In this document: positions 10,401-19,532 of the stretch, one piece after another
Layout of the letters: each line of letters opens with the position of its first letter
How positions within the stretch are numbered: the first letter of the stretch is position 1
DNA from: Pseudomonas sp. WN033
GTDB lineage: Bacteria > Pseudomonadota > Gammaproteobacteria > Pseudomonadales > Pseudomonadaceae
NCBI GenBank assembly: GCA_002287035.1
Contig: NSKG01000002.1
Coordinates: 434,001-498,000, forward strand
Reading direction: 5' to 3'
DNA: 64,000 bases
Made by a program: the position numbers and the translations under genes
The notes under the pieces: model-generated
Databases searched by the model: none
Told to the model about the DNA's origin: nothing
Seen by the model: the letters and a program-made list of their open reading frames with translations, nothing else

Positions 10401-12339
10401 TCTCCGCCTGCCCGCTCCAGACACCGATGAAGGCCTCACGGAACAGTTCGTTGACTTCCTGAATATCCAGACCGCCTTCCTGGGCGTAGGTAAACTCAAA
10501 ATCGTGAATCCAGAAACGCCGGCCATCCTGACGCACGAAGCAGAACGGGAACTCGCCCAACACCCGCAAACCTAGATTTTCCAGAATCGGCATAACATCC
10601 GACAGCGGCAGCGGCTCGTCCAGATGGTAGAGCTTGCAGTGCAATACCCCGCTCTTTTGCGCCAATGGCTGGTAGAAGCTCATGCCCAGGCGCTGCTGAT
10701 CAGTCAAGGCCAGCAGGTGTTGCAGATCAACCACCCCGGTCGCCGGCGTGAAACGTTCGCTATAGCCAGCCGGAAACCCAGCGGAGAATTGACTCATTGC
10801 CTCGGTAGCCTTGGCCTCGCCGAGGCTTTCCAGCAGCCGGTCATTAAAATCATCCTGCCAACTGCGGCAGGCGTGAATCACATCCTGTTCGATTTTCACG
10901 GGGTCGATATCCAGGGGCTGTTTGGGGTCCACGCGCAAAATGAACTGAGTGCGCGCCAACACCGATTCGGAAAAATTGGTCCAGAACTCGCACTCGCTGG
11001 ACTGCAGGCGATCCATCAGTACCTGCTGGATCTTGATGCGAATGTCGGTGGAGTAGATCTCACGCGGGACGAATGCCAGGCAATACCAAAAACGCCCATA
11101 GTTACCCTGGCGCAGGAAAATCCGGATCTGATTGCGCTCCTGAATCTGCACGATCCCCAGGGCCGTGCTACGCAGTTCATCTTCGGACATCTGGAACAAG
11201 TCGTCACGCGGTAGCACCTGCAAGGTCTGATCCAGCTCCTTGCCCAGATGACCATGCGGGTCAAAGCCAGAAGCCCGTCGCACTGCATCGACCTTGCGTC
11301 GCAGGTAGGGAATCCGGTCGACGCTATCGGTGTAGACCCGCGAGGTAAACAGGCCCATGAAGCGGTGCTCAACCAATACCTGGCCATATTCGTCGACTTC
11401 ACGTACTGACACATAGTCCGGATAAGCCGGCCGGTGAACCCGGCTGAAACGCGACGCCTTGGCAAAAGACAGCAGCAACGGCGCTTGCAGGTAATCAAGC
11501 ACCGACTGCGGCAGGTTCTCGATATTGTCATCCAGCGGGCGTAGCCGCAGCACACCCAGACTACACTCGCTGCGCATGCCCAGACGACCTTCGGCCAGGC
11601 CTTCGTGCACAGCGAACTGCTCATAACCCAGGAAGGTGAAGTGGTTGTCCAGCAACCATTCGAGATAGGCTACCGCCTCATCGCGCTCAACCCGGCTGAA
11701 ATAATTGGCCTTACGCCCCTTGAGCAGCTTGATCAGGGCCTGAACTTGAGCCTTCATCGGCTCGAAATCGCTTACCGCTGCCCGCACATGGGCCAGCGAT
11801 TCCTTCAGGCCGGCCTGCACCGCCTTGAGCTCGGAAGCACTGGCGCAGCGATCGATCTCGATGTACATCACCGATTCGGGATGGCTGTCGGGGGTCGACT
11901 CGCCGGACGCGCAGACCGTCAGCAACTCACCCTTGGCATCACGCACCACCTGCATCACGCTGTTCTGCAGAGTATGAATTGAGTAGCCCTGGTGCTTGAG
12001 TTCCATGCGCACGGTATCAACCAGAAATGGCGAGTCCCGATGTACCAGCTCGACAATAGTATGAGTGGATTGCCAGCCATGCTGCTGGGTATCGGGATTG
12101 AACACCCGCAACTTTTCCGCCGCCCCCTTGACGCTCTGGAAAAACCGCCAGAACGACAGGGTACAACCAAGCAGATCGGTGTCATGCCGGAGCAGTAGTT
12201 CGTTCAGGGATACGATTCCGAAGAACTGCTCGTTGAAGCGGGCAATGGGTGCCTTGTCTTCCGCTTCTACCAGTGTCAGCAAGCGATCTCTGAGGATAGA
12301 CAGGAACTCGTCTTTGCTGCTGGCCAAAATGAATGCCAT
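7468..12339 (-). CDS. gdhB: NAD-specific glutamate dehydrogenase, large (about 180 kDa) type
   Basis: Oxidises L-glutamate to 2-oxoglutarate and ammonium with NAD+, mainly in glutamate and arginine catabolism. 1623 aa, the usual size of the proteobacterial large GDH (P. aeruginosa GdhB is about 1620). The N-terminal half carries ACT-like regulatory domains; the dehydrogenase core starts near residue 820 with GGLRWSDR and VKNAVIVPVGAKGGFV, followed by the NAD-binding GIGDMGGDVFGNGML region and GEGGNLGMTQLGR. The ATG at 12339 has GGAGG just upstream; an upstream extension to 12423 lacks a ribosome site. It diverges from the moxR operon and is coupled to DUF2835. Arginine (ArgR) control is known in P. 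aeruginosa, but I did not identify an ArgR site here. Confidence 0.95.
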   Translation of the reverse strand: MAFILASSKDEFLSILRDRLLTLVEAEDKAPIARFNEQFFGIVSLNELLLRHDTDLLGCTLSFWRFFQSVKGAAEKLRVFNPDTQQHGWQSTHTIVELVHRDSPFLVDTVRMELKHQGYSIHTLQNSVMQVVRDAKGELLTVCASGESTPDSHPESVMYIEIDRCASASELKAVQAGLKESLAHVRAAVSDFEPMKAQVQALIKLLKGRKANYFSRVERDEAVAYLEWLLDNHFTFLGYEQFAVHEGLAEGRLGMRSECSLGVLRLRPLDDNIENLPQSVLDYLQAPLLLSFAKASRFSRVHRPAYPDYVSVREVDEYGQVLVEHRFMGLFTSRVYTDSVDRIPYLRRKVDAVRRASGFDPHGHLGKELDQTLQVLPRDDLFQMSEDELRSTALGIVQIQERNQIRIFLRQGNYGRFWYCLAFVPREIYSTDIRIKIQQVLMDRLQSSECEFWTNFSESVLARTQFILRVDPKQPLDIDPVKIEQDVIHACRSWQDDFNDRLLESLGEAKATEAMSQFSAGFPAGYSERFTPATGVVDLQHLLALTDQQRLGMSFYQPLAQKSGVLHCKLYHLDEPLPLSDVMPILENLGLRVLGEFPFCFVRQDGRRFWIHDFEFTYAQEGGLDIQEVNELFREAFIGVWSGQAENDGFNRLVLLASMPWRDVALLRAYARYLKQIRLGFELPYIANTLASHSTIAHELVRLFKTRFYLARKLTGEALEDKQQRLEQAILGALDEVAVLNEDRILRRYLDLIKATLRTNFYQSDSAGQSKDYISFKFDPQAIPELPLPRPMYEIFVYSPRFEGVHLRGGKVARGGLRWSDREEDYRTEVLGLVKAQQVKNAVIVPVGAKGGFVPRRLPVGGSRDEVQQEAITCYRLFIQGLLDLTDNLVEGQVVPPAQVVRHDEDDPYLVVAADKGTATFSDIANEIAAGYGFWLGDAFASGGSAGYDHKKMGITARGAWVSVQRHFRERGINVQQDPFTVIGIGDMGGDVFGNGMLMSRSLKLVAAFNHQHIFIDPDPDAERSFDERQRLFDLPRSSWADYNRELISEGGGIFDRSLKQISLTPQMKRLFDIQADKLTPAELIHNLLKAPVDLIWNGGIGTYVKAASETHADVGDKANDVLRVNGRELRCRVVGEGGNLGMTQLGRVEFCLNGGATNTDFIDNAGGVDCSDHEVNIKILLNEVVAAQDMTGKQRNKLLASMTDAVAELVLANNYKQTQAISLAQCQARQTMIEYRRFIAEMENSGKLNRALEFIPDDEQLAERVAQGKGLTRAELSVLISYSKADLKERLIASDVPEDSYVARELNTAFPATLVNKYTSALRNHRLRREIIATQLANNLVNHMGITFLRRLEQSTGALPSDIAKAYVVARDVFRLMEHFAAIEALDHQVPAEVQMELMDDLTRLGRRATRWFIRNRRGALDPAREVEHFAPRIAALAAQFDSLFEGPARALWEAKFSSYVDAGVPDEIARLVAGTGHFYTMLGIIEAADATGQPTERVAQVFFSLGSELQLPWFAQQVTGLPVDNHWQALARESYRDDLDWQIRTMTVSALQSADAKQPVAQLVETWVERNQTLVQRWRAMLVDLKSAGSGDYPMVAVAMRELLDLAQNARQMAVEDACSS

Positions 12340-12515
12340 GATGCCTCCAGTTTTGTTATCGGCGGCCGTGTATCCGGCCTTGGCAGATATGAAGCACGAC
12401 TCAGGACAGAGAGTCACGCGCATGTCGCCTGGTTAACACTATTCGCCGCAAGCATTAGTCTAGACCAGAGTTTTTTCGTTAAAGTGACGTTCCCAATGAG
12501 CCAGGAAATCCGTTG

Positions 12516-13475
12516 ATGTCCCACCGCGAACAGTTGCTCCAGCTCAAGACGTTCATGGGCCAGCAGATCTTTGGCCAGGAAGCCCTGATCGATCGCATGC
12601 TGATTTGCTTATTGGCCGGCGGCCATGTGCTGGTCGAGGGTGCGCCCGGATTGGCCAAGACCAAGGCGATCAAGGCCCTGTCCGAAGGTATCGAAGCCGA
12701 TTTTCATCGCATCCAATTCACCCCTGACCTGCTCCCGGCAGACATCACCGGCACCGAAATCTATCGTCCGGAGACCGCCAGCTTCAGCTTCCAGCAGGGA
12801 CCGATCTTCCATCACCTGGTACTGGCCGATGAGATTAACCGGGCACCGGCCAAGGTTCAGTCGGCGCTGCTTGAGGCAATGGCCGAGCGCCAGGTCAGTA
12901 TCGGCAGGGAAACCTACCCGCTGCCCGAGCTGTTCATGGTTATGGCGACCCAGAACCCGATCGAGCAGGAAGGCACCTACCCGCTACCCGAAGCCCAGCT
13001 CGACCGCTTCCTTATGCATGTGCGTATCGGTTTCCCTGATGCCGCACTGGAGCGCCAGATCCTGCAACTGGCCCGGGGCGAAGCCCAGGGGATCGAACCG
13101 CAGATCACCCGCAAGATCAGTCAGGACAGCATTCTCGCCGCCCGACAGGAAGTACTGGCACTGTTCATGGCCGAGGCAGTCGAGGAGTATTTGATCCAAC
13201 TGGTCATGGCCACTCGGCGCCCCGAGCTCTACAACCCCCAACTGGCCGAATGGCTGCAGATGGGGGCAAGCCCACGCGGCACCATTGCCCTGGACCGCTG
13301 TGCCCGGGCCCACGCCTGGCTGGCCGGACGTGACTTCGTCAGCCCGGAAGATGTTCAGGCAGTCGTTCACGATGTATTGCGCCACCGCCTGATTCTTAGT
13401 TTCGAGGCAGAGGCTGCCGGCATTGACGCCGATCGCGCCATTGCCCTGCTGATGGAGTCTGTCGCCGTCGTATGA
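12516..13475 (+). CDS. moxR: MoxR-family AAA+ ATPase
   Basis: Cytoplasmic AAA+ ATPase, 319 aa, thought to act as a chaperone that helps mature or load VWA-domain partner proteins. Walker A is GAPGLAKT (42-49), the family's GLAKT form; Walker B is LVLADEINRA (101-110). Sensor-type MATQNPIEQEGTYPLPEAQLDRF lies near 152-172, and a helical lid follows. An AGGAA stands 8 bases before the ATG at 12516. It opens a six-gene operon whose neighbours overlap by 4-14 bases (moxR, DUF58, DUF4381, batA, batB, batD), the standard MoxR-Bat arrangement. Confidence 0.93.
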   Translation: MSHREQLLQLKTFMGQQIFGQEALIDRMLICLLAGGHVLVEGAPGLAKTKAIKALSEGIEADFHRIQFTPDLLPADITGTEIYRPETASFSFQQGPIFHHLVLADEINRAPAKVQSALLEAMAERQVSIGRETYPLPELFMVMATQNPIEQEGTYPLPEAQLDRFLMHVRIGFPDAALERQILQLARGEAQGIEPQITRKISQDSILAARQEVLALFMAEAVEEYLIQLVMATRRPELYNPQLAEWLQMGASPRGTIALDRCARAHAWLAGRDFVSPEDVQAVVHDVLRHRLILSFEAEAAGIDADRAIALLMESVAVV

Positions 13476-14440
13476 GCCGCCCCGATCCCGGCCCGCCGCC
13501 AGGTCTCTATGCCAGCCTGGACAGCCTGCTGGAAGCCCGTCAGCATTGCCAGGAACTGCCGCTGTTCAGTCGCCCGATGCGCAACAGCCGGCAGAGCGGC
13601 CGCCAGTACTCACGTTTGCGCGGCCGGGGCGTGGACTTCGATCAGGTCCGCGCCTACTTGCCCGGCGATGACATTCGCAACATCGACTGGCGGGTCACCG
13701 CCCGCACCCGCAAGGTCCACACCAAGGTTTTCAATGAAGAGCGAGAGCGGCCGATCTTCATTATCTGCGAACAGAGTGAGCGACTGTTTTTCGGTAGCCA
13801 GGAACGACTGAAGTCAGTGCTGGCCGCCGACGTCTGTGCGCTGATCGCCTGGACGGCGCTGTCGCACAACGACCGGGTCGGCGGCATGGTATTTGATGCC
13901 CGGCAGTGTCACGAGGTGCGGCCACGACGCAGCCGCCAGGCGGTCCTGGAGCTGTTTCGGCAATTGCTGAGCGCCAATCACGCCCTTGGCCAGCATGACC
14001 AGGACAGTCTGAATGATCAGGACGGTCGGAACGAGCCCTTGAACCTGGCTCTGCGCCACAGCCGCGAGGTTATTCGCCCAGGCAGTATTCTCTACCTGCT
14101 CTGCGATCATGCTGCGATTGAGCAGATGAACCAGGCATTGCTGGTCCCCCTGGCGGCCCACAACGATCTGGTTCTGCTGCCACTGGTCGATCCTTTGGAC
14201 AGCCAGTTGCCGACCCACGGCCCACTGGCTTTCAGCCAGGCCCAGCAGTGGCTGACCCTAAACACCAGCGATCCAGCCATCCAGGCCGCCTATAATGCGC
14301 AGTTCACCGCCCAGCAACAGGCCTGGCAGCATCTGGCCCGACGCCTGCATTGCAGCCTGCTGCCCATGGATACCCGGCTGCCGGCAGTCGAACAGCTGCA
14401 CAGTATGCTTGACCCCCGCCCACGCCGAGGTCGGCGGTGA
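13472..14440 (+). CDS. DUF58 domain-containing protein
   Basis: 322-aa protein with the DUF58 signature: RGRGVDFDQVRAYLPGDD, IRNIDWRVTARTRKVHTKVF and then E-x-E-RP, about residues 48-97. DUF58 proteins carry a VWA-like fold and are obligate companions of MoxR ATPases; their biochemical role is not settled. There is no signal peptide or membrane segment, so it is probably cytosolic, facing MoxR. It overlaps moxR by 4 bases (ATGA) and the next gene by 4 bases (GTGA), which indicates translational coupling. Confidence 0.88.
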   Translation: MSRPDPGPPPGLYASLDSLLEARQHCQELPLFSRPMRNSRQSGRQYSRLRGRGVDFDQVRAYLPGDDIRNIDWRVTARTRKVHTKVFNEERERPIFIICEQSERLFFGSQERLKSVLAADVCALIAWTALSHNDRVGGMVFDARQCHEVRPRRSRQAVLELFRQLLSANHALGQHDQDSLNDQDGRNEPLNLALRHSREVIRPGSILYLLCDHAAIEQMNQALLVPLAAHNDLVLLPLVDPLDSQLPTHGPLAFSQAQQWLTLNTSDPAIQAAYNAQFTAQQQAWQHLARRLHCSLLPMDTRLPAVEQLHSMLDPRPRRGRR

Positions 14441-14895
14441 GCGCGCCAATCTACAACGCCCTGGTCCATCCACAACCACCGCCCCCCGTTGGCTGGTGGC
14501 CGCCAGCGCCTGGCTGGTGGGTTATCGCTGGCCTGTTATTGCTGGTACTCGCCAGCCTGCCCTGGATGGTTATCATCTGGCGCCGCCAGCGTCAGCGCCG
14601 GCAACTGATTCAGCATCGCCTGGCCAGCCTGCCCCAGGGCCTCAACGACCGCGACTGGCTGGCCGCGATCAATACACTGCTCAAGCGCCTGCTCAAACAG
14701 CAGGGGTTCGATGCCGCCACTCGCCTCCATGGCCAGGCCTGGCTCGATTATTTGTGCCAGCACCCGGAAGTCGATCGCGATGCACTGACGCCACTGGGAG
14801 CCGGGCACTATCAACGCCAGCCAACGCTGAGCAGCGAGCAACGCCAACGCCTGCTCCGCGAACTGGCCCGCTGGATGCGCCGCCAGCATGTTTGA
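14437..14895 (+). CDS. DUF4381 domain-containing membrane protein
   Basis: 152-aa protein with one transmembrane segment (about 25-44, WWVIAGLLLLVLASLPWMVI) followed by a basic stretch (WRRQRQRRQ) and a cytosolic helical domain. Size, position and topology match the DUF4381 protein found in MoxR/Bat operons. GTG start overlapping the DUF58 stop. The function is unknown; it may anchor the MoxR/DUF58 module to the inner membrane next to the BatA/BatB VWA proteins. Confidence 0.8.
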   Translation: MSAPIYNALVHPQPPPPVGWWPPAPGWWVIAGLLLLVLASLPWMVIIWRRQRQRRQLIQHRLASLPQGLNDRDWLAAINTLLKRLLKQQGFDAATRLHGQAWLDYLCQHPEVDRDALTPLGAGHYQRQPTLSSEQRQRLLRELARWMRRQHV

Positions 14896-15883
14896 ACTGG
14901 CCTGGCCTGCCGCCCTGTTGCTGCTGCCTCTACCCTGGCTGGTACGCTGGCTGCTGCCGGCTGCCGAGCAACGCAGCGCCGCCTTGAAGGTCAGCTTCCT
15001 CAACCGCCTTCAGCGCCTGCCAAGCCAGCAACCGAACACCCGCAGCAACCGTCAACGCTGGCCATTTCTGCTGATCTGGAGTTTGCTGGTTCTGGCCGCT
15101 GCCAGACCGCAAATGCTCGGCGAACCTATTGCCCAGCCGGTCACCGGACGCGACATGGTGCTGGCGATCGACCTTTCGGGCAGCATGGAGTTTCGTGATA
15201 TGCAGCTGGGCGGCGAGGAAACTGATCGCCTGACGCTACTCAAGCACCTGCTCGAAGGTTTCATTGCCCAGCGCCACGGCGACCGCCTGGGCCTGATTCT
15301 GTTCGGCTCCCAGGCCTACGTGCAGGCTCCGCTGACCCTGGATCGCGACAGCGTACGCCACTGGCTACAGGAAAGCTTCATTGGCCTGGCCGGCCGGGAA
15401 ACAGCCATCGGCGACGCCATCGGCCTGGCGACCAAGCGGCTCAGCGCCGAGTCGGCACAAAGCCGGGTGCTGATCCTGCTGACGGACGGCGCTAATACCA
15501 GCGGCCGGGTTTCACCGATCCAGGCGGCTCGACTGGCGGCCAGTCAGGGCATACGCATTTTTACCATAGGTATAGGTTCGGACAGTCTGCAGCGCAGCGA
15601 CCTGCTCGGCCTGATCAGCCTGGAGTCCGACCCGTCTCTGGATCTGGACGAAGGCACACTGCGGGAAATTGCCCTGCTGACCGGCGGCGAATACTTTCGT
15701 GCCAGCGATGAACAGAGCATGCAGGCGATCTATCAACGCCTGAATCAACTCGAACCTGCGCTGCGCGACGGCCAGCCAATCCGCCAGCGCCAGCCGCTCT
15801 ACCCATGGCCGCTGGCCGTAGCCCTGCTCGCCAGCCTGCTGATCGCGCTGAGCTCGGTGCCCGGGAGGTCGCATGTGGCCTGA
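14888..15883 (+). CDS. batA: BatA-like VWA-domain membrane protein
   Basis: 331 aa with membrane helices at about 7-25, 58-73 and 305-323, and between them a von Willebrand factor A domain. The metal-ion-dependent adhesion site is intact: DLSGS (D95, S97, S99), a threonine in the second loop, and LTDGANTSG for the third. Bat (Bacteroides aerotolerance) proteins are linked to stress tolerance and envelope integrity. It overlaps the preceding gene by 8 bases and the next by 11, so it belongs to the moxR operon. Confidence 0.88.
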   Translation: MFELAWPAALLLLPLPWLVRWLLPAAEQRSAALKVSFLNRLQRLPSQQPNTRSNRQRWPFLLIWSLLVLAAARPQMLGEPIAQPVTGRDMVLAIDLSGSMEFRDMQLGGEETDRLTLLKHLLEGFIAQRHGDRLGLILFGSQAYVQAPLTLDRDSVRHWLQESFIGLAGRETAIGDAIGLATKRLSAESAQSRVLILLTDGANTSGRVSPIQAARLAASQGIRIFTIGIGSDSLQRSDLLGLISLESDPSLDLDEGTLREIALLTGGEYFRASDEQSMQAIYQRLNQLEPALRDGQPIRQRQPLYPWPLAVALLASLLIALSSVPGRSHVA

Positions 15884-17663
15884 CAGCCTGAGCCAGTTCG
15901 ATCTGCTGCGCCCCTGGTGGCTATTGCTGCTGCCGCTGGCCTACTGGCTGTGCTGGCGGTTGTACCGACACAAGGGCGGACGCTCGGGCTGGGAAACCCT
16001 GCTACCGCCGCACCTGCGCAGCGCCCTGTTACAGCGCCACCCAGGCGGTAGCCACGGCCGCCGCTACCTGTTGCTCGCCCTGGTCTGGACAGTCGCCATC
16101 CTGGCCCTGTCAGGCCCGGCGCGGGAGCGGGCGATTGAAGCGCCGGGCCCAGACCAGCAGGCCCTTGTTATCGTTCTCGATCTGTCGCGGCACATGCTCG
16201 CCACCGACCTGACGCCCAATCGCCTAACTCGCGCCCGGCATAAAATTCAGGACATCATGCGCCACAATCCCGAGCAGCAGATCGCCTTGATCGTTTACGC
16301 TGGCAGCAGCCACCTGGTAACCCCTCTGAGCCGAGACCGCAATACCCTGAACAACCTGCTGGCCTCGCTGCAGCCGAACATCATGCCCAGTGACGGCCGA
16401 CAGCCGGACCAGGCCCTGAATCTGGCCACCAGCATGCTCGCGGGCTTACCGCCACGCAGTACCCAGGTACTGCTGATGACCAGCGGGCTGGAGGGTGAAA
16501 CGCTGAAACAGCTGGAACAGCATGCCCGGGAGTTGGGTAGCCGCCTGGCAATACTCGGCATCGGCACCAGCACCGGCTCGCCTGTTCCGCTGTCCGGGGG
16601 AGGCTTTATGCGCGATGCCCAGGGCAGCATCCTGCTCCCGCGCCTTGATGCCCAAAGCCTGGCCAGCATAGCCCGACGCCACGGCGGCGGTTACCATGGC
16701 ATTACCCTGGATGACAGCGATCTGGACCACCTGTTGCGTACACTTTCCATCCGCTCAGCGAGCATCAATACAGAGCCCAGCCAGCACCTGAGCGACCTGG
16801 GCCACTGGCTGCTATTTCTGTTGCTGCCACTGGCCGCCCTGGGCGCTCGGCGTGGCTGGTTCGGCCTGCTGCTATGCGCCATGCTCCTGCCCCACCCCAG
16901 TGAAGCAGCCAGTTGGCGCGACCTTTGGTGGACCCCAGACCAGCAGGCAAGCAAACTGTTGGAAAGCGATGCGGCTCAGGCCGCCGAACTCTTCGACGAC
17001 CCGGCCTGGAAAGCCTGGGCCTGGTATCAGGCCGGCGACTACTCTCGCGCCGCAGCCCAGTATGCTGAACTGATCACACAGTGGCCCGACAACCCGGAGT
17101 ATCATTTCAACCATGGTACAGCTCTAGCAATGGCCGAACGCTATGAAGAGGCACTGGACGCCTACGAGCAGGTGCTGACCCGAGTGCCAGAGCATCAAGC
17201 TGCCAGGCACAACCGCAGCCGGATCGAAGCCTGGCTGGAAGCGCAACAGCAGGACGCAGAATCGAGTACCGAGCAAGATCAGACGCCGGCCAAAGCCGAA
17301 CCAGAGCCTGGCGAACCATCAGTTGGCCCCAGCCAAGGCAATGGCGCCGATCATGACACTGACAATGCGCTAGCCGAGACTGAAACATCGCCAGCCAGCG
17401 GCGTATCACCCGGCTCTGGCGGTAGCCCTGGCGAGCAAATCAGCGACGCCGGCTCAACCCCCGGCGATGCTGCCAGCCCGACAGCCGGCAACCAACAGCC
17501 GGCCAATGACATAGGCAGCACCGCACCGGGCTGGCGCGAAAGCGAGCAGGCTTTGCAGCTCTGGCTCAACGATCTTCCGGACGACCCAGGTGAACTGCTG
17601 CGCCGCAAGTTTCTTTATCAGCATTTGCAACAACAGGACGCAGGTTTCGATGACAGTCCCTGA
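15873..17663 (+). CDS. batB: BatB/BatC-type VWA protein fused to TPR region
   Basis: 596-aa inner-membrane protein. Helices at about 15-31 and 64-82 precede a VWA domain (about 95-290); a further helix (about 312-340) leads into tetratricopeptide repeats (about 365-450, AWYQAGDYSRAAAQYAELI and the next unit), then a low-complexity Gln/Ser/Pro/Gly tail with a final motif WLNDLPDDPGELLRRKF. The fusion unites functions split into BatB and BatC in Bacteroides. One metal-site position is altered: the DxSxS motif reads DLSRH (D103, S105, H107), so metal binding may differ from BatA. It overlaps its neighbours on both sides. Confidence 0.87.
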   Translation: MWPDSLSQFDLLRPWWLLLLPLAYWLCWRLYRHKGGRSGWETLLPPHLRSALLQRHPGGSHGRRYLLLALVWTVAILALSGPARERAIEAPGPDQQALVIVLDLSRHMLATDLTPNRLTRARHKIQDIMRHNPEQQIALIVYAGSSHLVTPLSRDRNTLNNLLASLQPNIMPSDGRQPDQALNLATSMLAGLPPRSTQVLLMTSGLEGETLKQLEQHARELGSRLAILGIGTSTGSPVPLSGGGFMRDAQGSILLPRLDAQSLASIARRHGGGYHGITLDDSDLDHLLRTLSIRSASINTEPSQHLSDLGHWLLFLLLPLAALGARRGWFGLLLCAMLLPHPSEAASWRDLWWTPDQQASKLLESDAAQAAELFDDPAWKAWAWYQAGDYSRAAAQYAELITQWPDNPEYHFNHGTALAMAERYEEALDAYEQVLTRVPEHQAARHNRSRIEAWLEAQQQDAESSTEQDQTPAKAEPEPGEPSVGPSQGNGADHDTDNALAETETSPASGVSPGSGGSPGEQISDAGSTPGDAASPTAGNQQPANDIGSTAPGWRESEQALQLWLNDLPDDPGELLRRKFLYQHLQQQDAGFDDSP

Positions 17664-19404
17664 GCAACCGCCGATTCAGCCCAACCAGGCAACCACAGGG
17701 CGGACCCGAGCCCGCCCTGCCCGACCGGGCGCACCCCGACAGCTTGCGCTGACGCTGGGATTGCTACTCCTGCAACCATTGACGCTTTTGGCTGCCAGCT
17801 TTGAGGCCAGTGTCGACAGGACCCGGCTGATCGAAGGGGAAACCCTGGAGCTGACCCTGGAAACCAGTGCCGGCAATCGCTTCAATCGCCCCGACCTGAC
17901 CCCGCTGGAGGAGCACTTCCAGATCCAGGGCACCCGTCAGCTCAGTCTGGTCAGCCAGATCAACGGCCGCAGCCAACCAGCGACCCGCTGGATCATTACC
18001 CTGCTGCCCAAGCACACTGGCTATCTGATCATTCCGGCCCTGGGGGTCGATGAGCAGGCCAGTGTGCCCATTGCTTTGCAGGTCCTCTCGACCGCCCAGG
18101 CCGCCGAAGACGACAGTGCTCAGCTTGCCCCCCTGTTCATCGACAGCGAAGTGGATATCGAGAACCCCTATGTCCAGGCTCAGGTACTGCTGACCCTGCG
18201 CATCTACCACTCGGTTTCCCTGTATGACGACTCAAGCCTGAGCGGCCTGGATATCCCTCAGGCTCGAGTCGAGAGTTTGGGGCCGCCGCGCCATTACGAG
18301 CGACTGATCAACGGCGTGCGACATGGTGTCATCGAAGTCCGCTATGCCCTGTTCCCTGAACACAGTGGCCCGCTGGAGATCCCCTCGCAGTTGTTCAGCG
18401 CCACCGTGCTACAGGCCCGAGACAGCAGCGAACGTTTTTCCCCCCGTACCGGACGGCTGATCCAGGTGCGCTCACCCAGCATCACCCTTGACGTACGACC
18501 AATCCCGGCAAGCTATCCGGACAACGCCCCCTGGCTTCCCGCCCGTAACCTCAACCTGGAACAGGGTTGGCAGCCGGAACCTGACCTGGACCTTCTGACT
18601 GGAGAACCTCTGACTCGCACGCTGACTATCAGCGCCGAAGGGGTCAACGCCAGCCAGTTACCCAGCCTCCAAAGCCTGAACCCAGCCCTGGAAAAGAGCC
18701 TGCGTCAGTATGCCGACCAACCCCGCCTGGAAAGCCGGATCACCGAAGCCGGGGTACAGTCCCAGCGCCAGGACAGTGCGGCACTGGTTGCCCAGCGTGA
18801 AGGGATCTACGCCCTGCCGGCGGTCGAGGTGCATTGGTGGGATACCCAGCAAGAGCGTCTGCGTACCAGCCGGTTGGAGGCTGTCAGCCTCAGTGTACTG
18901 AGCAGTGAAAGCTTCACCGGCTCCGCCTCACCAGTGGTCAGCGCCGGCAGCGAGCCTGCTGGCCCTCGTCTATGGCCATGGCAACTGGCGACCGCCCTGC
19001 TGGGCATGGGACTGCTTGCCTGCCTGAGCCTGCTGCACCGGACTCGCCGCACCTTACGCCAACTGGAGCAGGAAGAGCCCGAGGATATCGTCGACATCGA
19101 AGAACCCGGCAACCCGTTGATCGATTTGCAGGCCGCCTGCCGAGCCAACCAGCCAAGCGAAGCACGCAAGGCTCTGGAGGCCTGGGCCCGCCAGCAGCAC
19201 AGCGAAGGCCTGATCGGCCTGGCCCAGCAACACCCGGAACTGGCCGAAGCCCTCGACGAACTCAATGCCTGCCTGTTTGGCCAGAATGATGCCCCCTGGC
19301 GCAGCAAGCCGCTGTGGCGTGCAGTACGGATGATTGTCCAGATGCACAAGCGCCAGCAGCAGGAACCCAGCGACAACCTCGCCAGTCTCTACCCCGACGT
19401 CTGA
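17650..19404 (+). CDS. batD: BatD family protein
   Basis: 584 aa, the last gene of the moxR-Bat operon. The ATG at 17650 lies 14 bases inside the batB frame. An N-terminal signal segment (LALTLGLLLLQPLTLLA, about 28-44) is followed by a large periplasmic region built of beta-rich domains (SFEASVDRTRLIEGETLELTL at its start, a typical BatD opening), and a C-terminal membrane helix (about 438-460, WQLATALLGMGLLACLSLL) with a short cytosolic helical tail. BatD proteins probably act with BatA and BatB at the inner membrane; the exact role is unknown. A strong terminator follows. Confidence 0.88.
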   Translation: MTVPEQPPIQPNQATTGRTRARPARPGAPRQLALTLGLLLLQPLTLLAASFEASVDRTRLIEGETLELTLETSAGNRFNRPDLTPLEEHFQIQGTRQLSLVSQINGRSQPATRWIITLLPKHTGYLIIPALGVDEQASVPIALQVLSTAQAAEDDSAQLAPLFIDSEVDIENPYVQAQVLLTLRIYHSVSLYDDSSLSGLDIPQARVESLGPPRHYERLINGVRHGVIEVRYALFPEHSGPLEIPSQLFSATVLQARDSSERFSPRTGRLIQVRSPSITLDVRPIPASYPDNAPWLPARNLNLEQGWQPEPDLDLLTGEPLTRTLTISAEGVNASQLPSLQSLNPALEKSLRQYADQPRLESRITEAGVQSQRQDSAALVAQREGIYALPAVEVHWWDTQQERLRTSRLEAVSLSVLSSESFTGSASPVVSAGSEPAGPRLWPWQLATALLGMGLLACLSLLHRTRRTLRQLEQEEPEDIVDIEEPGNPLIDLQAACRANQPSEARKALEAWARQQHSEGLIGLAQQHPELAEALDELNACLFGQNDAPWRSKPLWRAVRMIVQMHKRQQQEPSDNLASLYPDV

Positions 19405-19418
19405 GCCTGCCCCGGCAA

Positions 19419-19441
19419 GGAGCGCCGCGCAGGCGCGAAAT
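19419..19441. repeat. single degenerate REP arm
   Basis: AAGGAGCGCCGCGCAGGCGCGAA resembles the inverted form of the REP arm seen at 7181-7203 with a few changes. No second arm is visible, so it looks like a decayed copy in the batD-RND spacer. Confidence 0.45.
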
Positions 19442-19475
19442 CGCAGCAAGCCCATTACTCAGTCACCAAACAAAC

Positions 19476-19515
19476 GCAAAAAGGCCACCCCCTCACAGGG
19501 GTGGCCTTTTCTGGT
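19476..19515. terminator. strong bidirectional terminator
   Basis: AAAAAGGCCACCCC / GGGGTGGCCTTTT make a long stem with an A run before and a T run after it, between the convergent batD and RND transporter genes. It should terminate both transcripts. Confidence 0.88.
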
Positions 19516-19532
19516 TCCAGCAAGCCTGGGGC

